From a virus, in IMG/VR virus record IMGVR_UViG_3300012931_000759, positions 124,001-188,000 of that record: a stretch of 64,000 nucleotides of DNA; one strand, given 5' to 3'. The position numbers were made by a program, and so were the translations under genes. How positions within the stretch are numbered: the stretch's first letter is position 1; every line of letters starts with the position of its first letter. Shown here piece after piece: positions 30,691 to 38,348 of the stretch. The notes below the pieces were generated by a model. That model did not search any database. It had not been told where the DNA came from and was given only the letters and a program-made list of their open reading frames with translations.

Positions 30691-31698
30691 ATGTCCCAGC
30701 CGATTTCGAAACGTGCCCTGAACAGGCCGCTAGCGGCCCTTGTTCATAAAATACAGCCGCTGGTCAGTGGCATGCTCATGTTCACTAAGAGGGTTGGCGG
30801 CGAGACCGAGGAGAATTTGTCCGCCCAGATGGAGACCATGCGCGGCTACCTCCTAGAGATGGGCTGCCTACTCGAAAAGCACGATTCGTTGGTCTGCCGC
30901 AGTGCCGCAGTTCCCGTCCTGGTGCGACTAGCCGATCAGCTTGACGCTATCGGCGCGCATGCGATGGCTGACGTAGCCGACGAGGCTGCCCAGCTCATCA
31001 AAACCGCCCAGGCATCCCAGGCCCCACAGCAGCAGCTCGCCCAGCAGCAACAGCAACAAACCACACTCCAGCAGCTTGCCGACAGGTTCATCAACATTCA
31101 CACCGAGATGCTCAACGCGACCCGCCTGTTCTCGAATCCGGCCACCATCCCGTCCGGTATGAAACGTCTGCTAGACGCAGCCAGGGAGATGGGTTTGGCT
31201 GCCAACGCGCTGAAACAATCCATCTCCACCACGACCACAACGACTTCTACTCCAATCCCAGCCACCACGTCCGCAGTTCCGGGGGGACCGACCACGGCTG
31301 CTGACGCCGCCAGAGAGCTTGTCGCATTGGCCAACAGGCTGGATGTCGAGGGGAACTACGTGCTCGCCGACTTGGCGGATTGCGCGGCCAAGATGGTGCT
31401 AAAGTTTTCCGACAATCGGGAGCAGGAGGAATCACCGATCAGGCCGGGTCATCTCTCTCCGCTGTCGACGCGCTATTGCCCTGATCACTGTGGCGTACAA
31501 GCTTACAGGGTAGCCGACAGGGTGTTCCAATGTCCTATAGACGGGCGCATGTACGACTACGAGGGCGGGTACGTGGATTACAGCGGACAGAGGGTTCCGG
31601 GTGGCAACATCGCCAACCAGACCCCAACAACGATGCCATACCAGCTGCCACAGCGCTTGTATGACCCGAACCAGTACGTACTGAACACGATGAATTGA
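30691..31698 (+). CDS. Tagged virion-type protein with two dispersed-motif helical hairpins
   Basis: 335 aa. The N-terminus carries P-I-S-K-R-A (residues 4-9), the short tag shared with several other proteins of this half. Two copies of the pattern L-x-x-L-A-x-x-L-D-x-x-G-x4-A-D occur at 76-103 and 209-236, separated by a Gln-rich (CAG/CAA repeats, 31028-31062) and Thr-rich linker. The C-terminus has three cysteines (C262, C266, C280) and a Tyr/Gly-rich end. I do not recognise a family. Low-complexity linkers and shared motifs suggest a multi-contact virion protein. The ribosome site is distant (GGGAGG about 14 bases upstream). Confidence 0.6.
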   Translation: MSQPISKRALNRPLAALVHKIQPLVSGMLMFTKRVGGETEENLSAQMETMRGYLLEMGCLLEKHDSLVCRSAAVPVLVRLADQLDAIGAHAMADVADEAAQLIKTAQASQAPQQQLAQQQQQQTTLQQLADRFINIHTEMLNATRLFSNPATIPSGMKRLLDAAREMGLAANALKQSISTTTTTTSTPIPATTSAVPGGPTTAADAARELVALANRLDVEGNYVLADLADCAAKMVLKFSDNREQEESPIRPGHLSPLSTRYCPDHCGVQAYRVADRVFQCPIDGRMYDYEGGYVDYSGQRVPGGNIANQTPTTMPYQLPQRLYDPNQYVLNTMN

Positions 31699-31705
31699 GG
31701 AACGC

Positions 31706-32464
31706 ATGGCTTTCCCGAAAATAATGGAGCATCCGGACAAGAATCGGATCGTAAAATGGCTGCTTGAGGGCAAGGGTGTGCGCAGGGTCAGCAAGATGCT
31801 GCGCGAGATGTATCCCGACGACAAGGAGAAGCAGTTGTCGGTGCCTACGCTCCAGGATTTTAGGAAGAAGCACCTCAAGTTGGAGGGTGACGCGCTGGAG
31901 GACGTAAAGAAGGCGAAACGCCAGCATGACGGCGAGAAGACACTACAGAAGGAACACACGCAGGTTAAAAACCTGCCGACCTATAAGCAGAAGCTGAACG
32001 AAGTTGTTGATCTCCATCTCGACATCAAGAGAGGTTTGGTCGGCATGGAGAAACTGATCACAGCGCGGCTTGAGGATTTGTTCGATATGGCGGCCCGTGG
32101 CGAGGCCACGATCGACAAGGAAAAGCTGTTACAGGGCTATTTCGACCGCTATTTCATGATGATAGACAAGTGGGCCAAGTACGTGGACAAGGTGGCTGAC
32201 TTCAAGATCGAGGCAAATGTCAACGTGACGGTCATACAGGATCAGATGGCCGTCCTGAGGCAAGTTGTGTACGAGCTTCTGCGAGAGATGGACCCCGAGC
32301 TGGCCATCGGGTTCCTGGATCGGCTGAATAACCACGTGCGCACCCTGACGTACAGGCCTACCACGCCGTCAAAGGCGGCCTCGCTAGCGACCTTGCGCGA
32401 CGAAATCGCAGCGCTACCGGATGCCCAAATTATTGACGCTCCGGAGGGATACGATGCCGACTAG
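31706..32464 (+). CDS. Possible terminase small subunit-like protein
   Basis: 252 aa. The N-terminal 55 residues (KNRIVKWLLEGKGVRRVSKMLRE and SVPTLQDFRKKHL) resemble an HTH that scans for a packaging or regulatory site. The rest is a long helical region rich in charged residues, like the oligomerisation domain of small terminases, and ends with PEGYDAD. It lies 6 kb upstream of the large terminase, so the assignment is tentative; a different DNA-binding virion protein is possible. GAGGAACGC precedes the ATG. Confidence 0.4.
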   Translation: MAFPKIMEHPDKNRIVKWLLEGKGVRRVSKMLREMYPDDKEKQLSVPTLQDFRKKHLKLEGDALEDVKKAKRQHDGEKTLQKEHTQVKNLPTYKQKLNEVVDLHLDIKRGLVGMEKLITARLEDLFDMAARGEATIDKEKLLQGYFDRYFMMIDKWAKYVDKVADFKIEANVNVTVIQDQMAVLRQVVYELLREMDPELAIGFLDRLNNHVRTLTYRPTTPSKAASLATLRDEIAALPDAQIIDAPEGYDAD

Positions 32465-34055
32465 CTATGTCGACGACATGATGGGCGACATTTCCGGAGA
32501 CGGGATGGACGACGAGTTGCGGCAGCTAGCCGACGACGACGAGACTATGCTTGGTCGGCTTGGCGTCGGGGACGAACGCGAGCGTAACCTGGCTTTCTAT
32601 CTGGATCATTTTCTCGACGAGTTCTGCGCCGAGATGGGCATGCCAGTTCCGGACGACAGGCGGGCCGTTGTGGCTGCCGCTTTCTCCGACCTGCGAGGCG
32701 GAGCCAATGTCGGACTTGCGGACATCAGGAGCGCTCTGTACCGCGCGATGGGCGGGAAACGGTCCGTGAAAAGGGCTTATCCGAATGTCACCGGAATCAT
32801 GGAGGCGAACGTCAAGCCGCAGCGTGATGTTTCGAAGTGGGTCAGGACGCTCGGCGACATTCGCGCAGCAGAGCGCATTGGGGAGGGTGGTGACGGGGTC
32901 AAGAGAAGACTTACCGAGGAGTGGGATCCTGTGGAGAAACAGGACTTCGAGCAGTGGCTCCGCTTCTACGAGCGGGGCGATCATGAGAAATACGCCGGCA
33001 TTGAGTCAGAGGTTGCGTCTCCTATTCCAGCCGGGCAGGCCTCCCCGGTTACTCAGCATCCAGTAGTCGGCCCTCGGCGCGGTCGCCCCAAGGCGGATAC
33101 TCGCACACTAGCCGACAACCAGAAGGCCCTGATTGGGAGGCTCGATGCCGCCAAACGCCTCCTGCGTCTCTTTAGGCCGCCTATTTGGCCGCAGGAGCGC
33201 TGGTATAGCATCTACCGGGCGCTGTCGGATCTTGAGCAAGAGATTGTCAGTTTGCGCACCACAGCATCGATGCGCGATAGGATCATCAGAACCGCTGGAC
33301 TGTTGACAAGGGCTGGTTTCCGGGAGGGTGCTGATGTGCTGCTTAAGGTTGCACAGCCCCCGGACGAGGATGTGGCGAGCCAGATCGAGAAGGCGTTGAC
33401 TGGTCGCGAGTACGACATCAAGTCGCCCGGTGGCTCAGCTGAACTCCCTGGCGGGATGTCGGATATTCCGTCCACGCCCGCTCCAGAGGCGGGAGGAACA
33501 ATCCCGGTCCCTCCGGAAAGCGAATCTGCGCCTCCAGCGTCGCCAGAAGGCATGCCGCCGGAGGCCATGGGGAAACTGCCGGAACCGCCGCCACCCCCTG
33601 AGCCCGAGGCCGAAGCCGAAAAGCCTAAGCCCAAAAAGGATGAGAACCCCTACGCCGGGGCCACCACTAAGGATATCCTTGAAGTTCTTGAGCCGCTCAT
33701 GAAGAGGTTTAAGGAGCGGGAGATTGTTAGGCAGCTGTCCAAGGCGGACATGATGATGGATGCCTTGAACATCGTCTCCTATTTCCCGGAACTTGGGGAG
33801 GCCATCGGCCGCCTGATCGAGACGGACTCGTATGTTGGCACGCGGCTGGAGAAAGTCATCGGCAAGCTGCGAGGAGGCCTGAAAGAGGAGGAGGGAAAGG
33901 GCAAGAAAAAACCAGAGCCTCCTAGCATCGAGATGGGTCCGCCGCCCGAGGAGGTTGCTACCGAGGTATCCGAGAAGCCGACCGAGGAGACGGCGGTGGA
34001 GGTTGGCGAGCGTCCGACTGCGGCCCCTGAAGCGCCTGCGGCGCCTGGAGTGTGA
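32454..34055 (+). CDS. Pro-rich virion-type protein carrying the dispersed helical motif
   Basis: 533 aa. Start at ATG 32454 behind GGAGGG (32443-32448), inside the previous gene's end. Acidic N-terminus, a helical middle, the shared hairpin pattern at about 277-302 (IIRTAGLLTRAGF then ADVLLKVAQ), a long Pro/Glu/Ser linker (about 335-405), a second helical domain (DILEVLEPLMKRFKEREIV and following), and a disordered Glu/Pro/Val tail. No catalytic motif. Multi-domain and flexible, it looks like a structural or adaptor protein. Confidence 0.55.
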   Translation: MPTSYVDDMMGDISGDGMDDELRQLADDDETMLGRLGVGDERERNLAFYLDHFLDEFCAEMGMPVPDDRRAVVAAAFSDLRGGANVGLADIRSALYRAMGGKRSVKRAYPNVTGIMEANVKPQRDVSKWVRTLGDIRAAERIGEGGDGVKRRLTEEWDPVEKQDFEQWLRFYERGDHEKYAGIESEVASPIPAGQASPVTQHPVVGPRRGRPKADTRTLADNQKALIGRLDAAKRLLRLFRPPIWPQERWYSIYRALSDLEQEIVSLRTTASMRDRIIRTAGLLTRAGFREGADVLLKVAQPPDEDVASQIEKALTGREYDIKSPGGSAELPGGMSDIPSTPAPEAGGTIPVPPESESAPPASPEGMPPEAMGKLPEPPPPPEPEAEAEKPKPKKDENPYAGATTKDILEVLEPLMKRFKEREIVRQLSKADMMMDALNIVSYFPELGEAIGRLIETDSYVGTRLEKVIGKLRGGLKEEEGKGKKKPEPPSIEMGPPPEEVATEVSEKPTEETAVEVGERPTAAPEAPAAPGV

Positions 34056-34058
34056 GAT

Positions 34059-34829
34059 ATGAGACTCGAGGAGCTGCTCGGCATTCTTGGCCACCTGGCG
34101 GAGACGGCCGATCTGTCGGAACCCTTTCTGGTCGGGGGATTCCCGAGAGATAGGCGACTCGGAAAGCTGCCAACGCAGGTCGAGGATATCGACCTGACGA
34201 CTGGAGACAAGGATAGCCTGGCGTTGGCCCTGCTGGCTAGCAGACAGTGGCAGGACGCGGCGTTCCGCTCGTACGACGACGGGCACGTGTCCTTGTCTTT
34301 TAAGAACATCAGGATGGATTTTTCGAACCATTTTGTCCTACCTGGCATCGATGCCGAACTGGTCAAGAGGGGAATCACGGAGCCCACGAACCTACAGCGC
34401 GAAATGTTCTCCAGGGATTTCACGGTGAACACGCTTCTACAGCCCATGAATCTATCGCGCGAGCCCGGCGATCCTACAGGAATGGGCCTGGCCGACTTGG
34501 AGGCAAAGCTGCTGCGGACGCCGGTCGATCCGGATCTGACGATAGGCCACGACTCGAGACGGATCCTGCGCGCTCTAAAGCTGTCGCTGCGGCTGGGATT
34601 CAGGATAGATGAAGACCTCGGGAAAGCAATGTTGAAGTATCGCGGGGCGGTCGGCCAGCTGTCCGCCGGGCATGTGCGCCGCCAAGTACACCAGATGTTC
34701 CATCTGGATTCGAGAAAGGCTATTGAACTGCTGTCGGAGTACAAGTTGCTTCCGATTATCCCGCTCAGCAGGTTGATGGCTATGGAGATGGCCAAGCACC
34801 GCATGATCCAGCACCTGCTGGATTCATGA
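34059..34829 (+). CDS. CCA-adding/poly(A) polymerase-like nucleotidyltransferase
   Basis: 256 aa. Class-II nucleotidyltransferase head: VGGFPRD at 25-31 (the G-G-x-x-R-D type motif), catalytic acidic pair in VEDIDL (D43, D45), SRDFTVN for template-independent base choice, and the neck segment DSRRILRALKLSLRLGF. It is shorter than bacterial tRNA nucleotidyltransferases (about 400 aa), lacking most of the body and tail. Possible roles are restoring tRNA 3' CCA ends after host tRNA cleavage or tailing RNA. It lies among virion-type genes, in line with an early-acting delivered enzyme, but that is inference. Confidence 0.85.
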   Translation: MRLEELLGILGHLAETADLSEPFLVGGFPRDRRLGKLPTQVEDIDLTTGDKDSLALALLASRQWQDAAFRSYDDGHVSLSFKNIRMDFSNHFVLPGIDAELVKRGITEPTNLQREMFSRDFTVNTLLQPMNLSREPGDPTGMGLADLEAKLLRTPVDPDLTIGHDSRRILRALKLSLRLGFRIDEDLGKAMLKYRGAVGQLSAGHVRRQVHQMFHLDSRKAIELLSEYKLLPIIPLSRLMAMEMAKHRMIQHLLDS

Positions 34830-34847
34830 GATTAATGGTGGTTAGCA

Positions 34848-34865
34848 ATACAAATACAAATACAA
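34848..34865 (+). repeat. Three tandem ATACAA repeats
   Basis: Three exact copies of the hexamer ATACAA, followed by an AGAGAGAGAGG tract that provides the ribosome site of the next gene. An A-rich unstructured leader of this kind can raise translation initiation. Alternatively it codes an Asn/Thr stretch if the next gene starts at ATG 34826. Confidence 0.5.
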
Positions 34866-34885
34866 AGAGAGAGAGGACATTACTG

Positions 34886-35557
34886 ATGGAGACCACCACT
34901 ACGACACCCTCTGAGGACAAAGATAAGAAAAAGGCTTCCCCGCTGGATCGTCTGCTTCGCTTGGCGACTGTCATGGAGGATGCTGGCGCGGACACGGTGG
35001 CTTTTGATTGTCAACTTGATCTCTACCTACAACGCGGCATCCAACGCAGGGCTCACGTGGTGCCTAGCAAAGAGACGAACACGCCTCCCATGTGGAGAAA
35101 GAACATGGACTACGCGCCGAAGGAGGAATCATCCTATTTCGGCAGTGTATCAGAGTTCATGAAGCGATTTCCTGGTGGAATCGCCGAGTGGAAGAAGTGG
35201 CGTGGAAAGACCCGTAAGCAGCGCGAGCGCAAGTGGCGCATTGCGTCCCTGATGCCAGGAACACAGGACGACGGCCTGGACGCTTTCCTTATGGAAGCGT
35301 GGAAGCAGGAAGAGAAGCCAGAACTGGCGCTGGCCCATTTTGTGCCCGAGGGCGGGGACGACGTTGACAAACTTGGCGGCAAAGAGCCGAAACTTTGGTC
35401 CGACGACCCCAAATGGAAGAGCATCGGGGAGTTCTTGGAGGCGCACAGCGAGCATTTCGGCCAGGACGCTGACGATGCGGCCCTTAGGGCCGCGCGTGAC
35501 TTTGTGAAGTACTGGAAGCTCACAACTAAGAAGTCCAAGGGGTCGAAGGGTAAATGA
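34886..35557 (+). CDS. Virion-type protein with dispersed helical motif near the N-terminus
   Basis: 223 aa from ATG 34886 (GAGAGG 9 bases upstream); an ATG at 34826 overlapping the previous stop would add 20 residues. A Thr-rich, Lys-rich tail is followed at 23-48 by the shared pattern (LLRLATVMEDAGADTVAF). The remainder is a charged helical domain with PGGIAEWKKWRGKTRKQRERKWR and a Lys/Ser tail. It overlaps the next gene by ATGA. Family not recognised. Confidence 0.55.
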   Translation: METTTTTPSEDKDKKKASPLDRLLRLATVMEDAGADTVAFDCQLDLYLQRGIQRRAHVVPSKETNTPPMWRKNMDYAPKEESSYFGSVSEFMKRFPGGIAEWKKWRGKTRKQRERKWRIASLMPGTQDDGLDAFLMEAWKQEEKPELALAHFVPEGGDDVDKLGGKEPKLWSDDPKWKSIGEFLEAHSEHFGQDADDAALRAARDFVKYWKLTTKKSKGSKGK

Positions 35558-36186
35558 AAAAGACCTGTTGGATACGCGGTGAGGATAAGGTGAAACGGTG
35601 CCCGTTCGGGCTGCCGATCACCCTTGCCTGTAAAAACGCGGGCGAGTCTGTCACGCACATGTGCCCGCTGGAGGGTCTGTCAGAGGGGAACGGCGGGCGG
35701 ATTGCACTGGCTAACAAGAGGGTGTACATATACCACAAGAGCGGCCAACGATGTTTGTATGCTGTGAATGTTATGGACGAGGCCCAGGCAGTGAACTGTG
35801 ATTTCGGGGACGCTGGCGCCGGAATGGGCGGGACCCCCTTTGCGGGCAGCCCGTTGTACACCCAGACCTTCAGCGGCATCGGCCTGGACGGCCTGTATGC
35901 GTTCCCGATGGGCTTCTATGCCGACAACAACGAGTCGCGTAACCTATTCCAAGGATTGTTCTCACTGTTGGGTGCGGCAGCCCCGACCATAGTCAAGATG
36001 GCCATTGAGGAGGGCGACGCAGGCCTTTGGGCGAAACTCAGGGAAGGCGAACCGCTCACGGGTGAGGAGAAAGCGCGGTTGGAGGGCATCATCGAGAACT
36101 GCCGTCGAGAGTTCGAGGCGGCGCGCACTGATCCAGCTAAGGCCAGGGAGCTTGTTGATAAATTCAATCCCCGGCTAGGCTTGTGA
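35554..36186 (+). CDS. Cys-containing hypothetical protein (210 aa)
   Basis: 210 aa. Four cysteines in the first 40 residues (C5, C16, C26, C37) form a possible metal site. Residues 40-125 are beta/Gly-rich, then a hydrophobic stretch (LFQGLFSLLGAAAPTIVKMAI) and a charged C-terminal helix. A hydrophobic helix in the middle could be membrane-interacting. No family identified. Confidence 0.5.
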   Translation: MKKTCWIRGEDKVKRCPFGLPITLACKNAGESVTHMCPLEGLSEGNGGRIALANKRVYIYHKSGQRCLYAVNVMDEAQAVNCDFGDAGAGMGGTPFAGSPLYTQTFSGIGLDGLYAFPMGFYADNNESRNLFQGLFSLLGAAAPTIVKMAIEEGDAGLWAKLREGEPLTGEEKARLEGIIENCRREFEAARTDPAKARELVDKFNPRLGL

Positions 36187-36204
36187 AATCGCGAGGTGTA
36201 TCTC

Positions 36205-36549
36205 ATGGAGTTGACTAGCAGCGCGTTGACGGCGGCCCTTGTGGGCGTAATCGTCGTCCTGACCAAGGTGATCGAGTGGCTTATGAATCGCAGCGGGAAC
36301 GGGAAAACTAAGGCGGGCAAGGAGTTCAATGGTCACGGAGATACCCTGACGAGGGTTGAGGCAAAACTCGACATGGTCGCCAGTGGTTTACAGGAGATGA
36401 GGCAAGGTCGGGCGCTGATGGTGGAGCACATGGCCAGCGTGGCAAGTGGCCAAGAGCACATCATCGAGCGCCTCGGTGACGTGGCACGTGGGGTGGAGAG
36501 GGTCGCAGATAATGTCGCCGAACTGAGAAGCGATATCAAGCACCGGTAG
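36205..36549 (+). CDS. Small membrane protein with coiled coil, holin-like candidate
   Basis: 114 aa. One transmembrane helix at residues 8-27 (LTAALVGVIVVLTKVIEWLM) followed by a basic Asn/Gly/Lys segment and a long coiled coil (residues 50-112). This arrangement occurs in phage holins, spanin-like and tail-associated membrane proteins. The N-terminal side is short and the coiled coil would be on one face. A lysis function is only one option. It is preceded by GCGAGGTG. Confidence 0.5.
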   Translation: MELTSSALTAALVGVIVVLTKVIEWLMNRSGNGKTKAGKEFNGHGDTLTRVEAKLDMVASGLQEMRQGRALMVEHMASVASGQEHIIERLGDVARGVERVADNVAELRSDIKHR

Positions 36550-36568
36550 AACCGACGGAGGGTACAAC

Positions 36569-37477
36569 ATGGCCACGAATGAGGAAGCGATTATCGCGGT
36601 GTCCGAGACGAGCACCGTCACGGCCGAGGGCGACACCATTGTTGTCAAGGAGGCCTTTGGCGAAATGCCGAGTCAGGTCATGCCGCCCGCGCCGGAGCCG
36701 ATGCCAGCTCCGTCACCAGAGCCACAGCCTCCCGATATGGGCGACAATGGAGGGGCGCGGGCTCCGGCGGACAAGCTAAAGGGATGGATGGATTCTCAGG
36801 AAGCCAAGGATTTCGTGCCATTCCTTGTCGGAGAGATGAAGCGCATCAAACAACCTGGTGCGTGCGCCAGGAATCGCAACGAGGCTGAACGTGCCCTTGG
36901 GCAGTCCAAGAAGTTGGATGCCTATGTCTCCAAGGCGCTGCGCGAGGACTGGGCCGATGATATCCCAATCGGAGATGTCGATCGCATGCGGCAGCAGCTG
37001 GAACAGAATATTGAAGCGTTCGAGCGCATGCTGGAAGCACACCACGAGATGAAGAGGCAGCGTAGGCAGGTGCGCAGGCACCGTCGCGCCTCAGATGATT
37101 CCGTGTGTCCAAAATGCGCCGTCCCGCTGTGGAATGACGATGGGAGTGCGGTCTGCCTTGCCTGTGGTGGTGACAGTCTGAGGAAGGAGGCTGGCACGCC
37201 GCATTTCGAAGGGCTCCAGTACCAGATCAGCGCTTTCGAGCGTGCCCTGGTGGGGACGCTTATCAACGCCGTGGTTGCGGGTGGCCGCGATATGGAGGAG
37301 CTGTTTAAGAAGCTGGAGAAAAAGTATAAGCTTGACCCCCGCGAGCGGCTGGCGGTCCAACAGATTCTGGCCGACATGGGGTATCCTGTGTTCAAGGACC
37401 GCGCCCGTATCGATGAGGACGAGGATCCGACCGACCCCGACGAGCCGCGCGAATGGCAGTCGCAGTACTATGCGTGA
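36569..37477 (+). CDS. Zinc-ribbon virion-type protein (302 aa)
   Basis: 302 aa. Pro-rich disordered N-terminus (PAPEPMPAPSPEPQPP), helical centre with a basic tract (MKRQRRQVRRHRRAS), a zinc ribbon C180/C183 with C196/C199, and a C-terminal helical domain ending in an acidic tail. Function unknown; basic tract plus zinc ribbon suggest nucleic acid contact. It precedes a gene with the shared helical motif. Confidence 0.5.
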   Translation: MATNEEAIIAVSETSTVTAEGDTIVVKEAFGEMPSQVMPPAPEPMPAPSPEPQPPDMGDNGGARAPADKLKGWMDSQEAKDFVPFLVGEMKRIKQPGACARNRNEAERALGQSKKLDAYVSKALREDWADDIPIGDVDRMRQQLEQNIEAFERMLEAHHEMKRQRRQVRRHRRASDDSVCPKCAVPLWNDDGSAVCLACGGDSLRKEAGTPHFEGLQYQISAFERALVGTLINAVVAGGRDMEELFKKLEKKYKLDPRERLAVQQILADMGYPVFKDRARIDEDEDPTDPDEPREWQSQYYA

Positions 37478-37487
37478 GGTGGGAGAT

Positions 37488-38168
37488 ATGGTTTTCGGCA
37501 GGGAATACGAGATAGCCAGACCGTCTGCCGTACCGGAGTGGCTGCGCGAGTTTGCTGAAAGCGCGTTACGCCGATCGGCCGACGGCTCGAATCCGTTCCA
37601 GGAACTTAAGAGCTTATTCCAGAGGAATAAGGATCTTGGCGCCATCGAGGAGCGTGTCCGCGAATTGAAGGACCGGATCGGCTTGAGTTTACTTGCGGGA
37701 CACGAGGCCGACCATCCCCCTGTTAAGACGGCCTCTGTAGCTTTCCGGCCGGACATGGCGAGGTTGGTTCGCTTGGCCAATTGGCTCGACAAGTGTGGTC
37801 TCGAAAACGAGGCGCGGGACGTGGATAATATGATCTGCGTGCGGGCCGCCCAGGCAAAGGCAGACGGTGTGTTTGCCAAATACCCTAAACTGAAGTCTTT
37901 CTTGGACAATGTGATCCGGTCGCGCGGTGGCCACGTGACGGTGCCCGCCCTCCTAAAGATGGTGAGGGACGAACGTCCCGATGAGAGTGTGGCGGCCTCC
38001 GACGAGTCGCTGAGGGAGTACGTGGAGAGCATGATCCGCAGCGAGAAGCGCGAGGTGGGCGACGCCAGCGACAGCCTTGCTGGTTTTGGTGTGGGGCTCT
38101 CCGTGCCCGAGGTTGATCTCCAGGAAGACAACAAAATGTTCGAGCCAGCAAAACCAGCCAACAGATAG
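37488..38168 (+). CDS. Virion-type protein with dispersed helical motif (226 aa)
   Basis: 226 aa from ATG 37488 (upstream GAGGTGGGAGA); an in-frame ATG at 37470 overlaps the previous stop. The clearest copy of the shared pattern lies at 93-118 (LVRLANWLDKCGLENEAR, then DVDNM). N- and C-terminal parts are helical and charged. No other recognised motif. Two more genes carrying the pattern flank the terminase-portal region. Confidence 0.55.
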   Translation: MVFGREYEIARPSAVPEWLREFAESALRRSADGSNPFQELKSLFQRNKDLGAIEERVRELKDRIGLSLLAGHEADHPPVKTASVAFRPDMARLVRLANWLDKCGLENEARDVDNMICVRAAQAKADGVFAKYPKLKSFLDNVIRSRGGHVTVPALLKMVRDERPDESVAASDESLREYVESMIRSEKREVGDASDSLAGFGVGLSVPEVDLQEDNKMFEPAKPANR

Positions 38169-38171
38169 CCG

Positions 38172-38348
38172 ATGATAGTGCCGAACACGCGGCGCCTAAA
38201 ACGCTTCGCGGTGATATACAAGGGAAGATCTTGCGGCCCGACCACGTCGTGGCCGCAAACCATTTGGTTTGATAAGGAGGAGGAGTACGATGAGGCGGTT
38301 CGCAAGCTGAAGACGCTGGTCGTGGATCTGAATGCCAATGCCGATTAG
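38172..38348 (+). CDS. Small hypothetical protein (58 aa) overlapping the terminase start
   Basis: 58 aa, ATG 38172 two bases after the preceding gene's stop region, ending TAG at 38346-38348 inside the terminase start. Mixed beta/alpha character (RRLKRFAVIYKGRSCGP, then EEEYDEAVRKLKTLVVDL). The overlap with the large terminase makes it a plausible coupled gene. No homologue recognised. It could be a small terminase partner, by position only. Confidence 0.5.
   Translation: MIVPNTRRLKRFAVIYKGRSCGPTTSWPQTIWFDKEEEYDEAVRKLKTLVVDLNANAD

Noticed and set aside
38225-38270. GCGGCC/GGCCGC inverted repeat before the terminase as a packaging or terminator site
   Set aside because: It lies in the coding part of the 58-aa gene, the stem is short and interrupted, and no cos/pac evidence can be read from the window.
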